64,000 bases of DNA from Icerya purchasi (Eukaryota > Arthropoda > Insecta > Hemiptera > Monophlebidae): NCBI GenBank assembly GCA_039619475.1, contig CM077116.1:457497576-457561575 (forward strand), given 5' to 3'. The translations under genes and the position numbers were made by a program. Position 1 is the first letter of the stretch. The number at the start of each line of letters is the position of its first letter. Below, piece after piece: positions 11,601-21,856 of the stretch. The notes beneath the pieces were generated by a model. It saw only the letters and a program-made list of their open reading frames with translations. It searched no databases and was not told the origin of the DNA.

Positions 11601-14600
11601 CTGATTGTATTTTTGTAAAATAAATTCTTTTTTCTTTCAGACCGTAAAATCAATAAATATTGCTATACAATTTTCAATATATATATATATATATATATAA
11701 CTTTTTTTTTTTTCATCAAACAAAAGTAGTGTTTTAAAATTTGTTGATTTTAAATTATGTTAACATGCCTATAAATGTAGTTTTGAGCATAGTTAAAATT
11801 AAATAGAATTTATATAACTGCTAAATATAAAATTTTAAACAGTGTGCATATAATTATTTGATGTTGTTTTCTTTATATTTAACTGTTGCCTGTTGTAGTT
11901 AAAATTGTACGCTACAGATAGTTACTTTCTAAAACGATATCAACGAAATAAAGAAACGGTCGCCAAGGAAGAGGAAATTTTAGAGGATAAAAAACCAGCC
12001 ATCGAAACAACTATAAAAGATCTAAATAAAGCATTTGCGTCGAAAAAAGCTAAAAAATTTGCTTCCGATTCGGAAAAGATGGCTGCAAATTCGGAAAATA
12101 TTTTGGATAAAATTAAATCGGTTTCAGAATGTACGTTTAAAAATTTGTGTTTATTTACGGAAAAAAATTGAGTGAAAATTGATTATTTTATTATAGAACT
12201 AATTTAAATCAAATAAAAAAAATTAAGCGAACTCTTTTAAAATGTAGAACTGAATGTATACACCGCGAACCGGAAATGATTGATCATTATTCGATGAATT
12301 TTTCACTACTTCCGTTTTTCTTAACAACTTTCATCTACATATAATTAACGATTATTTTACTAATTGTACACTTTGGTAGTCTTGGTAGAATGAAATAAAA
12401 TCAAAAAAAAAAAAAAAAAAAAACTTTAATATTTGTATATACGTATTAAAAATTATACTAAAATATCTGCATAAAAATATATTTCCTCTGTTAAGTATTT
12501 TAGAATAAGCATCTTTATTTTTATTTTATTTCAAATCTGTTTCATAAATACCAATCAGTTTGTGCATAAAAATGCCCAGGTACCGATGTATGTATTTTAA
12601 AAAAAAAATAAGACCAATATTTGATAGTAACTTTCTCTTTTTTTTAAAATGTATTCTCTGTATTTAAATTTTTATACATTATTCATCCTCCTAACGTTTT
12701 CTATTTGTTTTCTCAAACTAAATTTCTCTCTTCCTCTTCAATAATTAGTAGATTTAACGATAAAGTTAACTCTGTATTTCGGAACCACACTTTTTTTTAC
12801 TGATGAATCTAAAACAATCCAAGATGTCGGCGACTCAGTTTATAACCCCCATTTAGATCATTCAGTTTTATTCAAATTTCGTTCATTTTGCTTCATTTAC
12901 TATACAGAGGCATCGGAAACTTTACATATAACTAAATTTTTCTCTTCCATTATTGACCGCAAAAAGTTTCTTGTAATATTAGATTTGCAGAAGTGTCCTT
13001 GAATGTATCTACTCTCCACAAGTTCTTCCCTTTTTCTTATACGATCCTTAATCTCTATTTTATTATTCATCCAGATTCTTTCCCTTTAGTCTCCGGATCA
13101 CTTTTTAATTGAGGGTAATGAACTAGACTACCATCTTGGCCACTCGACGATTACTTCTGGACATTGTATCAGATAGTTTCTTTCGCAAGAATTACTAATC
13201 ATCGCCACGAAAATCCAGTTTATAAACTAAGATTTTCGTTATAATTTTTCCTTTTCAGTTCCCCACTCGCACTACCAATCCATCCATCCTTATCTTCCAC
13301 GTAATTTCTACAATTTCGCCGTTCCATTATTTATTCTGTATGTCGTTTTCCTACCTCTCTACCGTTTTTCTATAGTCCTCTGCTCTGTCCTCCTTATCAC
13401 GATAATTCTTCGTACAATACAAATCACCTTTTTTTCTAGTGCTCCTTTCTTTTCTATGAAAGAAACCCTAGTTTAATCCACTTCTCTTTCAGTGTTTCCC
13501 ATTTTTCCTTCATTTGTGTGCTGGTTTCTCCCTCATATTAGAATTTAGTTCTTTCTTGTTTTAAAGATTCGTAAATCTTAATAATTAATAACTTATTTAA
13601 CCTTTATTTCATTTCTCTCATAGATTTTCTTTATTCTGCTTTATTTTATAATAGCTATGGTATCATTAAATTAAGAAATGTGACTTCGGGAGTGACAGCG
13701 TGGACCCATTTAATCATGGAATGGCCATACTGTTCTCTCGCTCTCTCTTTGTTATTTCCCGTTATTATACATGTATTTTTAACACATTTTGTACTCCCAA
13801 CGTATTGATCATACTGGTAAAGTATAGCTAAATTATAGCTTCAGCATAACCATAGGAGCGCATTATTTTCTTTTTAAAAAGAAACGATAAATTTACTCAA
13901 TCCACTTTATTAAATTTCTTGTCAATCTATAATCCTTTTGTTCTGGAAAAATTACATTAATCCTCTTCTTGTTTTTTTGTTTTTTTTTTATAATCATACG
14001 GGTTAACCAAACTGTCGTTCTTTTATTTTTTTTCCACCTTATCATTACCATCCACTTATCAATATTACATCCGTTTAACTTTATCCAATTTTTCTTCCGT
14101 TTTCCCTTATTTCCTAACTTTCCTCCTAACTTCATTATTTTCTGCCTTTAAATATTTTGCGACTCCTTTGCGGCATGTTTGATGGGTAGTACTCCAATGC
14201 TGACCACCCTAAATAACAAAGGAAAAAAAGAAAAAATGTTTCTTTTAACATAAAAATTTGTACTGTCTATTATTCGCATTCGTTCAAATATTTTTCAATG
14301 ATGTCTGCATTCCTTCATTTATCGTTGATCATTTCATAGGTTGTTTTAGGTTTCTTGTAAAGAGCATTATCAGAATGATGTTAAAAATCTGGATGCAAAA
14401 TTTTTGGAATTAAGTCGATGCTTGAATCTAGCGATTTAATCCGTATATAACTTGGTCTGTTTAAATTTTGTTACCAAATAAAAAATTGTACGCATATCTT
14501 TAGTAATCATTATTTTTCCTATTCTACACGAGTTTAAATAATAATTTATTACAACTGTACTTTCATAGTTTCAAATATTATATTTGTCTTGTTAGTTATA

Positions 14601-17600
14601 TTTTTTTCGAAGAAATTTAAATAGAAACTTGGTCGGTCTTTTTTATTTTATGGTTTTTGCAATTTTAAATCGACGATAAAAATTAATTTTTGCAGATTGA
14701 TTCACAAGTGTAAAAAGTTTTACTCACCTTTTGTGAAAATTTAACAGTTTCCTTTGTCTTCTTCATTAAAATTAATTTAAACAGGCTTTTCACATCTTTA
14801 ACGAGTCATCGGAGAGATTCAAAACACTAAGGTTCACAACGTACGACTAAGCAGAATGGTATTAAAGAAAATAGAGTCACGGTTCCTTTCTTTCGTCCAT
14901 CTCTATTTTCACGTATTTGTCCGATGTCCGATTATTTCAGATTCAGTGAACCTGGATAGATCTTGAGTTCGGAACAGAATACGTTTCAAATGGAACTTAG
15001 TTACCGTAATGTAAATGCGGAAAAATGCGATTTTCTTCGTTTCTGTTTGATGTCGGTACTTTGACGCTATTCCTGATTTTTTAAGTTAATTAAAATTCGG
15101 AAGAATATAAGTCGTATAAATCGATCGCGTATGCTTTTTTAAGTTAAATTAACTTTTCTTTCCCGCGAAAAGTTTATTTTTATATTTTTAATGAGTTTAA
15201 AATTTCGAACTTGTTTGCAGCAACGGTAAACACTGACTCAGATGATAATAATTTCACACCGATAACTAATTCGGAATTATATTTACCGCCGTGCGATCGA
15301 TCTGCCCTGAGCATTCAGCAAGCATATAAATTACACAACATTGTTACATTGGACGAATTAAACAGCATTCATTCTAGCGCAGAGAAGATTCTAAATGAGG
15401 GAACGGTCAACTTAAATCCGAAAAAGTAAATTTATTCCCCTTTCAAATTCGAAAACATTACGCTACAATTAACTTCAACGAACTGCGGTGAAACTGAATG
15501 CATTTTATGATTTATTTGCTGCTCGATTGCCAGTTTACTTACGAATAAACTCGCTACCTGCTTTATTTAATAGCACCCATGTAGTTATGTGACTAAGTGA
15601 ATTTTAAAAATACAAATAAAAATGATTTTTACAGATGCTAATATTACCGCAAGTAACAACAAAAAATGGATAGAAAACAGGGATAAACACGAAAAACTAG
15701 AATAACTATTTAGCTCGTTACTGGAAGTAATGCGGAACGAAGATTTTAAAATTTAATTTTTCTAAAGATTTTGCTTTTAGCTCTATGTCGTTCCCTTTCT
15801 TCGGAATATTGTTCCTCGGATATATGTGATTCATTTTTTTTTTTTTTTTTTAATTAAAATAAAATAATGAAACGAGTAACTTTATAACATAGCAATATCT
15901 GTTGTAAATTTGTTTAGAAGCACTGTAGATTAATGCAGCGTTAATGATTTTAAAGCATTTTATTTTATTTGTGAGTGTAGCGGATTGAATTTGGCTGTGA
16001 ATTAATTTTTAAAATGATTAGAAGAAAAAAACATTTTTACTGCATCTTGTTGATACGAGTTTTATTTATTAAATTCGTTTGTAATATCCAATAATGTAGT
16101 AATAGACAAAATTTAAAAAAAAATTTTTTTAAAGTAAATTGCAGTTTTTTTATCATACAGTGTGGTATAAGAAAGTTTTTTCTTGACATTCTTTGATTTT
16201 TGATTTTTTACAGGTACTCGAAATTTTTGGTTGCCTTAGTTTCGCAAATTAAAGATTTAGACATTAAAAAGTTAAAAATACTAATTGTTGCGGATTCTTT
16301 AGTATCGTTTCTAAGTGTACCAAATTGGAAGTTGCAGTCGAAACATCCAGAAGTTTGTCATTACTCTAGTTTGATTAATAAAAAACTTATCGATGAATTT
16401 ACTGCTGCATCATCAAATGGAAGGTAATACGACATTTTTTCGATTATTGCTATTTCCATTTATTAAGCTAAAACCGATTGAAACCATATCAAAAACTGAT
16501 TTTCGCACCGTGTAGTATTTTTATTAAATCAAAATGGTACTTAAAAATTTTAAATAATAACGTTTTTATTTATTCGTTTATTGTACGGTTAAATAAATCA
16601 ATCTATAATCGTATATATTTATTAAATGTTGCATTTTAGATTACGAAGTTCTAATAATTTTATTAACGATCAGTGCGTGTGTTTACATCTAAACGTATTA
16701 AAATAGCATATATATATATATATAGCTGCTTTTTTAACTGTTGGTTTCTTCGGTTTTATGTTTCAGATGTCGACCTACTTATATGCGGGATAAAACACTT
16801 AGTTACCTGTTAGTCTTATTATTTATAGTTAACAACTATACAATTGATATTAAGTGGCTATCAAACGTAATAAGCATAATCGATTATAAAAGGTAATAAA
16901 GTTATATTATTCTTTAGTTTTAACTTAAAGTGTCTATTCAACTTAACATCACAATAATTATAGTTTTAGAAACAAAGTAATATATCTGTGTGCATATAAA
17001 AATGAATGTTTATATGTTTGTATGTCCCGTATGCATTCCTGTACCACTGGGCGGATCATGTTAAAATTTTCAGGGTCTATTCGTGTTATCCAAGTAACAG
17101 TTTTAAGTTATGGCTGAATTTTTTACCCCCTCTCTTTCACGAAATATAAAGTTTTAAGTCGTTGAGATGCCACTAGCGGTACAGAAATGCAAACGGGACG
17201 AATAAAAAAAAAAAAAGTAATTTTTATAAAATTTGAAATAAAATGATTACTATGGTAAATGTAAATTAAACGTAAAAATTTAAATAAAATGATTACTGCG
17301 GTGAATAATAAACTCTAGATAGCATTTTATTAATTTCTGGCGTGAGTAAATACACCGCGTTCTGTTACTACACTATTTGCATTACTAAAATCATCAAACC
17401 TCTATGACATGATCTAAACATAAAAGTCGCGCCCTTAGCCTAGCTGCTGTACTCATTACAGAGAGTTAAAAAAAACAGTGATTTCTATTATTTATACGGA
17501 GAAATAAAAAATTCTGCAAGAGAATTTTTAATATTTGCTACCGAGAATGTTGTTTGTACTAAAATTTGAAATTCTTATTCAACTATTCTGGTTTGCTATC

Positions 17601-20600
17601 ATAGCAATAAATTAATTTTAATAAAAAGAGTACACGCTGCTCAAGCACGTTCGTCTGAAAGAGACGAGCAACGGAAAGCAAGACTAGAAACCGCATTTTT
17701 AATATTTGCTATCGGGAATGTTATTTATACTCAAATTTGAAATCCTTACTCAACTATTGTAGTTTGCTGTTATAGTAATAAATTAATATTGACAAAATGG
17801 GTTGAAAGATATGAGTCAAGATGTTCTCTTAAATGTGTAATTGTGGGAGATCACCTTGTGAATAACTCAGAAAATGATGGCTGTGTTTGCTGTTTAGTTG
17901 AGCGAATCTTTTTGTTAGATCACGGTAGACAGGTTATAGAAAGATTGGTAATCTTCAGCTGAACTTTAAACGTGAAGACTATTTTTGGTTGGACGGTGGT
18001 GATAAACATGTTTTTCAAAGAAAGAAAGAATCTTTACATAAATATTATAATTCCAGATAAAACAAAATTTTTTTTTTTATATATTTCCAATTCTAGATTT
18101 AAAAGAGTATTAATACACGGGCGAAGCCGTGGGTAACAGATAATGTATATATATATGTAAATGAATGTTTGTATGCCGGTTTGTCCCATATGCATTCCTG
18201 TACTGCTAAAATTTCAAGGTGTGTTCGTGTAGTCCTAACGAAGATTTTAAAGTATGGCTGAGTTTTCCAGCCCTTTTCTTTCACGAAATAAGAGGTTTTA
18301 AATAGTTAAACAATGAATTATGATGCGACCAGCGGTACAGGAACGCATACGGGATAAATAAGGAAACACTCATTTTTATAACATTTTAAATGAAATGGTT
18401 ACCATGGTAAATAGAAATTAAACATAAAAATTTAAATAAAATAATTACTATCGTAAATAATAAACTTTAGATAGAAAAGTATTTGATAAGATTTTTAAAA
18501 ATATATACATATTCTAAGAATATATTATATGAACCGTGTCAGTGACAATATAGCTGGAAATGGTACTCAGTAAAATATTTTTTATGAACAGATCCAATAA
18601 CGTCTAGAGGTAATATAGTAAATGAGTACAACAAACTGCGATTAAATATTTAAAACCTCCATGGTAATAAAAACTAAAATTATTTACGGTGAACACCATT
18701 TTAGTGTAAATTACGTTATTGACGTTTCGGATAGCTTATAACCATCGTCGGGACAAAACTAAACGAAACGAAAAATATGGTCCTAAATAGTAATAAACAA
18801 AATTCAACAGACATAAAATTATATTCAAAAAAAAAAAAAATAAATAAAAAAAATCCGAAACTGTAAATAACACATCAATTGAATAAAAGAAAGGAAACAA
18901 AATACCGACAGGAAGAAAAGTTTTGATAACTATTTCGGCAATGCAATACTGGATAGTTAAAAATCGGTAGTTCTTTTAGAAGTCTCATTTTATTTTAACC
19001 AACGAAATTATAAAAATCATCTTCACGGTTCGAAGTTTAGGCATTTCTCTATTTCGATCGCTTCCCTAATCAATCTTTTCTCGCTGCGATTCTCTCTCTA
19101 GCCAAGACTGTACTACTATTATTGAACAAAATATTGTGCTTCATTCTTAACTGATGTTCGATTAATGCTGATTTGTCGGTTCAATTATATTTATAATCGG
19201 CTATATGCTTTTAAATTTGTTTCCAATATGGTTCATATCACAGGAACAAGGAATTCTATGAACCCCAGTGGTGTGAACTCGGCTAGCTTTCTTTTGCATT
19301 TCCTAGTGCATTACCAATTTTTGCACATTTCGTAAACACTGGTCTGATATTCTTAACAAAATTCGACCAACGGGATAACTTTTACAACATAAAACGATCA
19401 AAAAATGTTATTCAAAATCCAGCACAGTAAAGTATATATTTTTATTTTTTCACATACTCACCGTATGTTTATAAGTAAAACAAATAATACTTATGGAAAA
19501 CTGAGGGTAAATGGAAAAGAAGTAGAACGTGTTGAAAGATTTGTGTATCTAGGCTGTCACATAACAGAGACCTTAGATCCTGATTTTAAGGTAAAACAAA
19601 GGTGTGCTTACGCAAAAACAGCGTTTACAAATATGAAGAATCTGTTATGCGATGACACTCTGAGCTTGTCAAACAGGCGAAATATAGTCAAATGTTATAT
19701 CTATTCAATTCTACTTTATGGGATAGAGGCAGCAACCCTTAACAAAAAGCAACTGGATAGGTTTGCAGCACTGGAAATGTGGACACTTAGAAAAATGTTG
19801 AAAATACCTTGGACAGCAAAGGTGACAAACGAAGAAGTACTGAAACGAGCCAACACTGAAAGGACCTTATGTAAAACAATTAAACGACGCAAAATTGAAT
19901 ATTTTGGGCACATAATCAGAGGAAAAAAATATGTCATCTTACGTTTGGTCATAGAAGGGAAAATTCAAGGTAAAAGAGGGCCAGGAAGAAGAAAAACGGA
20001 AAGGTTGAACGATATTAAGGACTGGACTGGACTCAAGAATCACAATGAATTGATTAGAAACGCGGGAAAAAAAGCGCTGTAATGATAGTAATTGTCAACG
20101 CTCTGGGACTGAGTAAGACACTTTTAAGAAGAAGAAGAAGTATCCGTGTCGTAGAAAGCTGTCGTCTACGTCTGTAGCTAGTTTGACGTAGCTGGATAAC
20201 TTCTCCGTTGCTTTAGATTTCGTTTTCTGATGTTATATAGCCGATCCTTCATTACAGCAGTTCAATCAAGAAAATTATCTAATGAACTGTGGCACCGCGT
20301 CAGAAATTCAGACAAAATGATGTTAGTATTTTTATAAGCTAATCTGCTGTTAAATCAATCGAGCGGATAAATTTCTACATTTAAAACAATTTTTGAAAAC
20401 CTCGGTGAAATATAAGGTCGCTAATTTTTACTCGGTGATTATGTTTAATTTTTTCCTGTTCGCAATATCTGATTCTGACCTTCTTCTTCGTGCAACGCAA
20501 TTCCGGTATAGCTTAACCACTTTTCATGGACTCCGCCATTTGACGAAATGCGTCTCGATTTTTTGTGATCTGGAATAATTCTCCTAATTTTCTAACCAGT

Positions 20601-21829
20601 CCATATCTTAATATTCATCCCCTTTTCCCTTCTACGCTCCCATCATTATTATTTGCAGAAGTTGATATATTGATCTTCTCATAAAATTTTCAAAGAAATT
20701 TGTTTTTCGTTTTCGAATTATGTCCATTAGTACCGGATCCGTTTTCATCAATTGTAACACCTCTGTATCTTTAATTTTCTGGCGATAACACCACTTTTCG
20801 AATGATGAAATACGCTTTTCCATATATCCTTTTATTGTCTACGTCTGACCATACATACCATTTTAACACCTTCTTCTTGATTTCCAGATTTAATCTTCTA
20901 TCGCAAAGTACATTCTTCAGCTTCATAAATACATCCCGGGCTATCTCGACGCGCGTTCTTATTTCTATGTCAGGGTCATTATCTTCCGTGATTGTGACCA
21001 CTGTGGTCTTTTTACAATGCCGATGTTCTATTTTCATTGAATTGTTTTCATAATTTCCACATCTCTCTAAAATCGTGATACCATTGCTCTGTCGCTTTCT
21101 TAACTAGTCAAGAATTCCAATCGAATCAACTGTAATGATTAAACGATCTAAAATAATAGAAAGCGAACTGCCGAAGTCGGGTAAATCTGTACCCATTTTA
21201 TTTATAAATTCCGTCGTAAATGTAAATTTTTTATATTTCTGGAGAATAACTAATAAAAAAAAATTAATTGAAAGATCAAAAATTCTTGATTTGTGCAAAC
21301 TTTTTTTATTCTAGACATTTTATTTAAAAGAATGTATCTAGGTACTTTGCTATTTCTTTAATTTAAACCAGAAGAGATATTTCGTCTAGTGATTTTAATT
21401 ATTTAAATTTCCTTTAAAAAAAGGTATATATATATATATAATTTCTTGAAATATTGTTAGTATGGTTAGTGTGTTTTATTACTTTTTTTTTTTTCTTTAT
21501 TCGTTACTATTTTCCTTGATTTATTTTTATAAACTTACAAACTTTTTGAGTGTTCCATTGCACTGCTGTTATAACCTTTATTTTTCGAACTAAAGTGGAT
21601 AAAAATTGTGATCTAATTTTATTTAAAAAATTCAATAAATTTATCTGATCTTTTATCTAGTTATTAATTATTAATCGCAGCTGATAAAACGTGTTTTAGA
21701 TTACCATTGTTAGTTCGCGCGATTGGAGCAAAACAATCAACAGCATCATTAACAACATATGTACTGAAGTTACCATTGAATCAGTTGCTGCTTCCTAATG
21801 TGAAATCATTGAAGAGAAAAAGGATGTAG
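2571..21829 (+). CDS. POLR1E: RNA polymerase I subunit RPA49 (PAF53), seven coding exons
   Basis: Joined exons 2571-2649, 2755-2948, 11899-12130, 15221-15425, 16214-16423, 16767-16892 and 21700-21829 give one open frame of 391 codons plus stop. Every intron is GT/AG and every phase matches. The family protein is about 400 aa, so this looks full length. RPA49 pairs with RPA34/POLR1G on RNA polymerase I in the nucleolus and supports rRNA initiation and elongation. Exons 1-3 (residues 1-168) form the N-terminal dimerisation domain, with the recognisable stretch FLILRNKKSHKLKLYATDS and a basic SKKAKKF segment. Exon 4 carries the linker with LYLPPCDR. Exons 4-7 form the tandem winged-helix domain, ending in LLPNVKSLKRKRM. 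Assignment is from recalled family features, not a search. The introns are packed with transposons; the longest is about 9 kb. Confidence 0.9.
2755..2948 (+). CDS. POLR1E: POLR1E coding exon 2
   Basis: The acceptor TTGTGTAG completes a Val codon begun in exon 1. The exon encodes residues 27-91 and ends in phase 0 at GTAAGT. The final residues FLILRNKKSHK run directly into exon 3 and match the RPA49 N-terminal domain. An alternative acceptor about 30 bases upstream would introduce an immediate stop. Confidence 0.88.
4533..4873 (-). pseudogene. Mutator-like transposase C-terminal fragment (frameshifted)
   Basis: Two overlapping minus-strand frames together read IELSNYLAVSIFNDGF, LKILSVMG, then a charged helix with ASKDGRSALRRAS and an ending EEEEGVLHVSGITD. 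From memory this resembles the tail of a transposase family annotated in arthropods as Mutator-like. It is split by at least one frameshift and lacks the catalytic part. A profile search of both frames would confirm or reject the family. Confidence 0.4.
5319..5945 (+). pseudogene. mariner transposase remnant with internal deletion
   Basis: A possible start at 5477 reads MSEILKVAADYEVRSVIRFL. After a frameshift the mariner N-terminal signature continues as VYDPVMSVQHVHKWRREFRG and GGRTNVEDEQRSSGPSVI (5575-5763). The frame then breaks, and about 5867-5926 gives the C-terminal end SRLDKCLNLNDEYVKR and stop. The catalytic D,D34D region is missing, so it is dead. The presumed 5' inverted repeat starts near 5319 with GTTCAAAAAGTAAGTTTCCT. 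The 3' inverted repeat was not found. Confidence 0.8.
6023..7377. other. POLR1E intron 2 stretch without recognised features
   Basis: AT-rich intronic DNA. A T-rich open frame at 7095-7331 encodes low-complexity hydrophobic residues and shows no family signature. The 5' end of the neighbouring Penelope-like element may begin within this stretch, but no boundary was seen. Confidence 0.4.
7894..8970 (+). pseudogene. Penelope-type reverse transcriptase, frameshifted
   Basis: The first frame (to 8346) carries the Penelope signature ALTVEADKGNSVVIINK and then NPKPPTLNRLLKIHKP. After stops near 8343 and 8471 the frame resumes at 8582 with VGSPLLSILSEIFLQHLEER and the catalytic box YVDD (residues 37-40 of that frame), followed by IDFLDIIITK. 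The order and motifs fit PLE reverse transcriptases, which are related to telomerase. The stops and the MITE insertion at 8971 show that it is a pseudogene. Confidence 0.85.
8971..9237. mobile_element. hAT-type MITE, 267 bp, inside PLE-1
   Basis: The ends are CAAAGGCGTC at the left and GACGCCCATG at the right, imperfect inverted repeats. They are flanked by the 8-bp direct repeat AACAGATT at 8963-8970 and 9238-9245. Removing the element rejoins the PLE coding sequence. A G-rich stretch near each end (for example GGGCCGGGGGGGGGC) contrasts with the AT-rich host. The same family provides the fragment at 1-31. Confidence 0.85.
9539..9742 (+). pseudogene. GIY-YIG endonuclease segment of PLE-1
   Basis: The frame reads SGIYKMNCNDCEKAYIGQTG, giving both halves of the GIY...YIG signature, plus the conserved Arg region and the later segment STYAEHLIRNKHTF. 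The Cys pair CNDC before the YIG half is usual in endonuclease-bearing Penelope elements. A stop at 9740-9742 truncates it, and decayed tail sequence follows. Confidence 0.85.
10074..10112 (+). ncRNA. Hammerhead-ribozyme-like motif at the PLE-1 3' end
   Basis: Stem I strands are CTTAG (10074-10078) and CTAAG (10108-10112). Between them lie the core CTGATGA (10079-10085), a 3-bp stem II GGG/CCC with a 5-base loop, then GAAA and the self-complementary AACGTT in the stem III position. Short stem III hammerheads acting as dimers are known from Penelope-like elements. One extra T (10086) separates the core from stem II, which may impair activity. Cleavage would be expected just before CTAAG. Confidence 0.55.
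10671..10696. repeat. Homopolymer C17 followed by A9
   Basis: A run of about 17 C residues is followed directly by about 9 A residues. Such runs are error-prone in assemblies. Confidence 0.9.
10825..10865 (-). ncRNA. Degenerate hammerhead-like motif, PLE-2 left arm
   Basis: On the minus strand a CTGGTAAT core-like stretch is followed by a short hairpin and CGAAAACGTTTC. The core differs from CTGATGA at conserved positions, so it is probably inactive. It is supported mainly by homology with the copies at 10074 and 11340. Confidence 0.35.
11340..11375 (+). ncRNA. Degenerate hammerhead-like motif, PLE-2 right arm
   Basis: Reads CTAATGATGG, a short loop, then CCTGAAAACGTTTATG. A substitution in the core (CTAATGA for CTGATGA) and an extra base before GAAA make activity unlikely. 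It is the mirror of the motif in the left arm. Confidence 0.35.
11899..12130 (+). CDS. POLR1E: POLR1E coding exon 3
   Basis: The acceptor TGTTGTAG opens phase 0. It encodes residues 92-168, LKLYATDSYFLKRYQ onward, then a charged segment with FASKKAKKFASDSEKM. It ends one base into codon 169 at donor GTACGT. This segment links the dimerisation domain to the winged-helix part. Confidence 0.88.
12660..13560 (+). pseudogene. LINE RNase H and C-terminal fragment, decayed
   Basis: Broken + strand frames give FYTDESKTIQDVGDSVYNP (the RNase H strand with its first catalytic Asp), then an alternating hydrophobic region with YTEASETLHITKFFSSI in the place of the catalytic Glu helix, and FLVILDLQKC for the strand with the second Asp, mutated from SDSQ. 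The pyrimidine-rich composition resembles the coding strand of the LINE at 44517-48510. It is inactive and lies in POLR1E intron 3. The LINE 3' end may extend to about 14210. Confidence 0.55.
14210..15220. other. POLR1E intron 3, distal part
   Basis: No transposon or gene signature was recognised here. The sequence is moderately AT-rich and has no long open frame. Confidence 0.4.
15221..15425 (+). CDS. POLR1E: POLR1E coding exon 4
   Basis: The acceptor TTTGCAG completes a Ser codon. It encodes about residues 169-236, including NSELYLPPCDRSALSIQQAY and the helix IVTLDELNSI, typical of the RPA49 linker leading into the tandem winged helix. It ends at donor GTAAAT with two bases of a Lys codon. 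Confidence 0.9.
16214..16423 (+). CDS. POLR1E: POLR1E coding exon 5
   Basis: The acceptor TTTTACAG completes Lys 237. It encodes YSKFLVALVSQIKDLDIKKL and the first winged helix to about residue 306. It ends at AAG|GTAATA with two bases of an Arg codon. Confidence 0.9.
16767..16892 (+). CDS. POLR1E: POLR1E coding exon 6
   Basis: The acceptor TTTCAG completes Arg 307. It encodes CRPTYMRDKTLSYLLVLLF and the following helix to residue 348, ending at AAAAG|GTAATA. The hydrophobic stretch belongs to the second winged helix and is not a membrane segment in this family. Confidence 0.88.
16983..18485 (+). repeat. Duplicated Helitron-like repeat (two copies, head to tail)
   Basis: Segments 16983-17340 and 18141-18485 are direct repeats of about 345 bp. 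They share AAATGAATGTTT, GCATTCCTGTAC, CTTTCACGAAATA and TTAAATAAAAT. Immediately before the second copy (18116-18131) is the hairpin CACGG-GCGAAG-CCGTG followed by GGTAACAG, as expected near a Helitron 3' end, although the usual CTAG terminus reads ATAA. The unit is probably non-autonomous, with no helicase frame seen. The family call is tentative. Confidence 0.5.
18716..18756 (-). ncRNA. Hammerhead-like motif at the PLE-3 3' end
   Basis: On the minus strand: CCGACGA (the core with one U-to-C change), then T, an imperfect stem II GGTTA...TATCC, then GAAACGTC. As in PLE-1, one T separates the core from stem II. The core change at a conserved position suggests lost activity. Confidence 0.45.
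18716..19400 (-). mobile_element. Third Penelope-like tail (PLE-3), minus strand, with GIY-YIG remnants
   Basis: Broken minus frames read TTGVHRIPCSCDMNHIGNK, the first part of a GIY-YIG endonuclease with its CxC pair, then SQREKD and a region ending PKLRTVKMIFIISLVK, as in the tails of endonuclease-bearing Penelope elements. Many stops are present. Downstream in its own orientation is a hammerhead-like motif (18716-18756), the position expected for the 3' pseudo-LTR. It lies in POLR1E intron 6, opposite to the gene. Confidence 0.6.
19405..20140 (+). pseudogene. RTE-type LINE, 3' part of the reverse transcriptase ORF
   Basis: A 225-codon frame (19405-20082) contains FVYLGCHITETLDPDFKVKQ, LLYGIEAATLN, LRKMLKIPWTAKVTNEEVL, YFGHIIRGKK and the basic GKRGPGRRKTERL segment, all typical of the thumb and C-terminal region of RTE-like polyproteins. 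It is 5' truncated, since the catalytic box is absent. The first 25 codons look unrelated and are probably upstream flank. The copy ends in an AAG repeat (about 20130-20141), consistent with RTE 3' tails. It is sense-oriented in POLR1E intron 6. Confidence 0.85.
20440..21037 (-). pseudogene. RTE-type LINE fragment, minus strand
   Basis: Minus frames read DPDIEIRTRVEIARDVFMKL, LKNVLCDRRLNLEIKKKVLK, FEKWCYRQKIKDTEVLQLMK and RKRKTNFFENFMRRS, the same region as the + strand RTE copy next to it but a different lineage. The tail continues toward 20440 with GELFQITKNRDAFRQM. It has one frameshift and a small deletion, so it is inactive. Confidence 0.75.
21700..21829 (+). CDS. POLR1E: POLR1E coding exon 7 and stop
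   Basis: The acceptor GTTTTAG at 21693-21699 completes Arg 349. It encodes LPLLVRAIGAKQSTASLTTY, then the conserved C-terminal strand VLKLPL and a basic tail KSLKRKRM before TAG. It lies 4.8 kb from exon 6, beyond several transposon remnants. The phase match and the typical RPA49 C-terminus make the link convincing. Confidence 0.88.
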
Positions 21830-21850
21830 ATTTATAGACAATGACACAAA

Positions 21851-21856
21851 AATAAA
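21851..21856 (+). terminator. Polyadenylation signal of POLR1E
   Basis: AATAAA occurs 22 bases after the POLR1E stop codon and is followed by a T-rich stretch. It is the first canonical hexamer after the stop. Confidence 0.55.
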
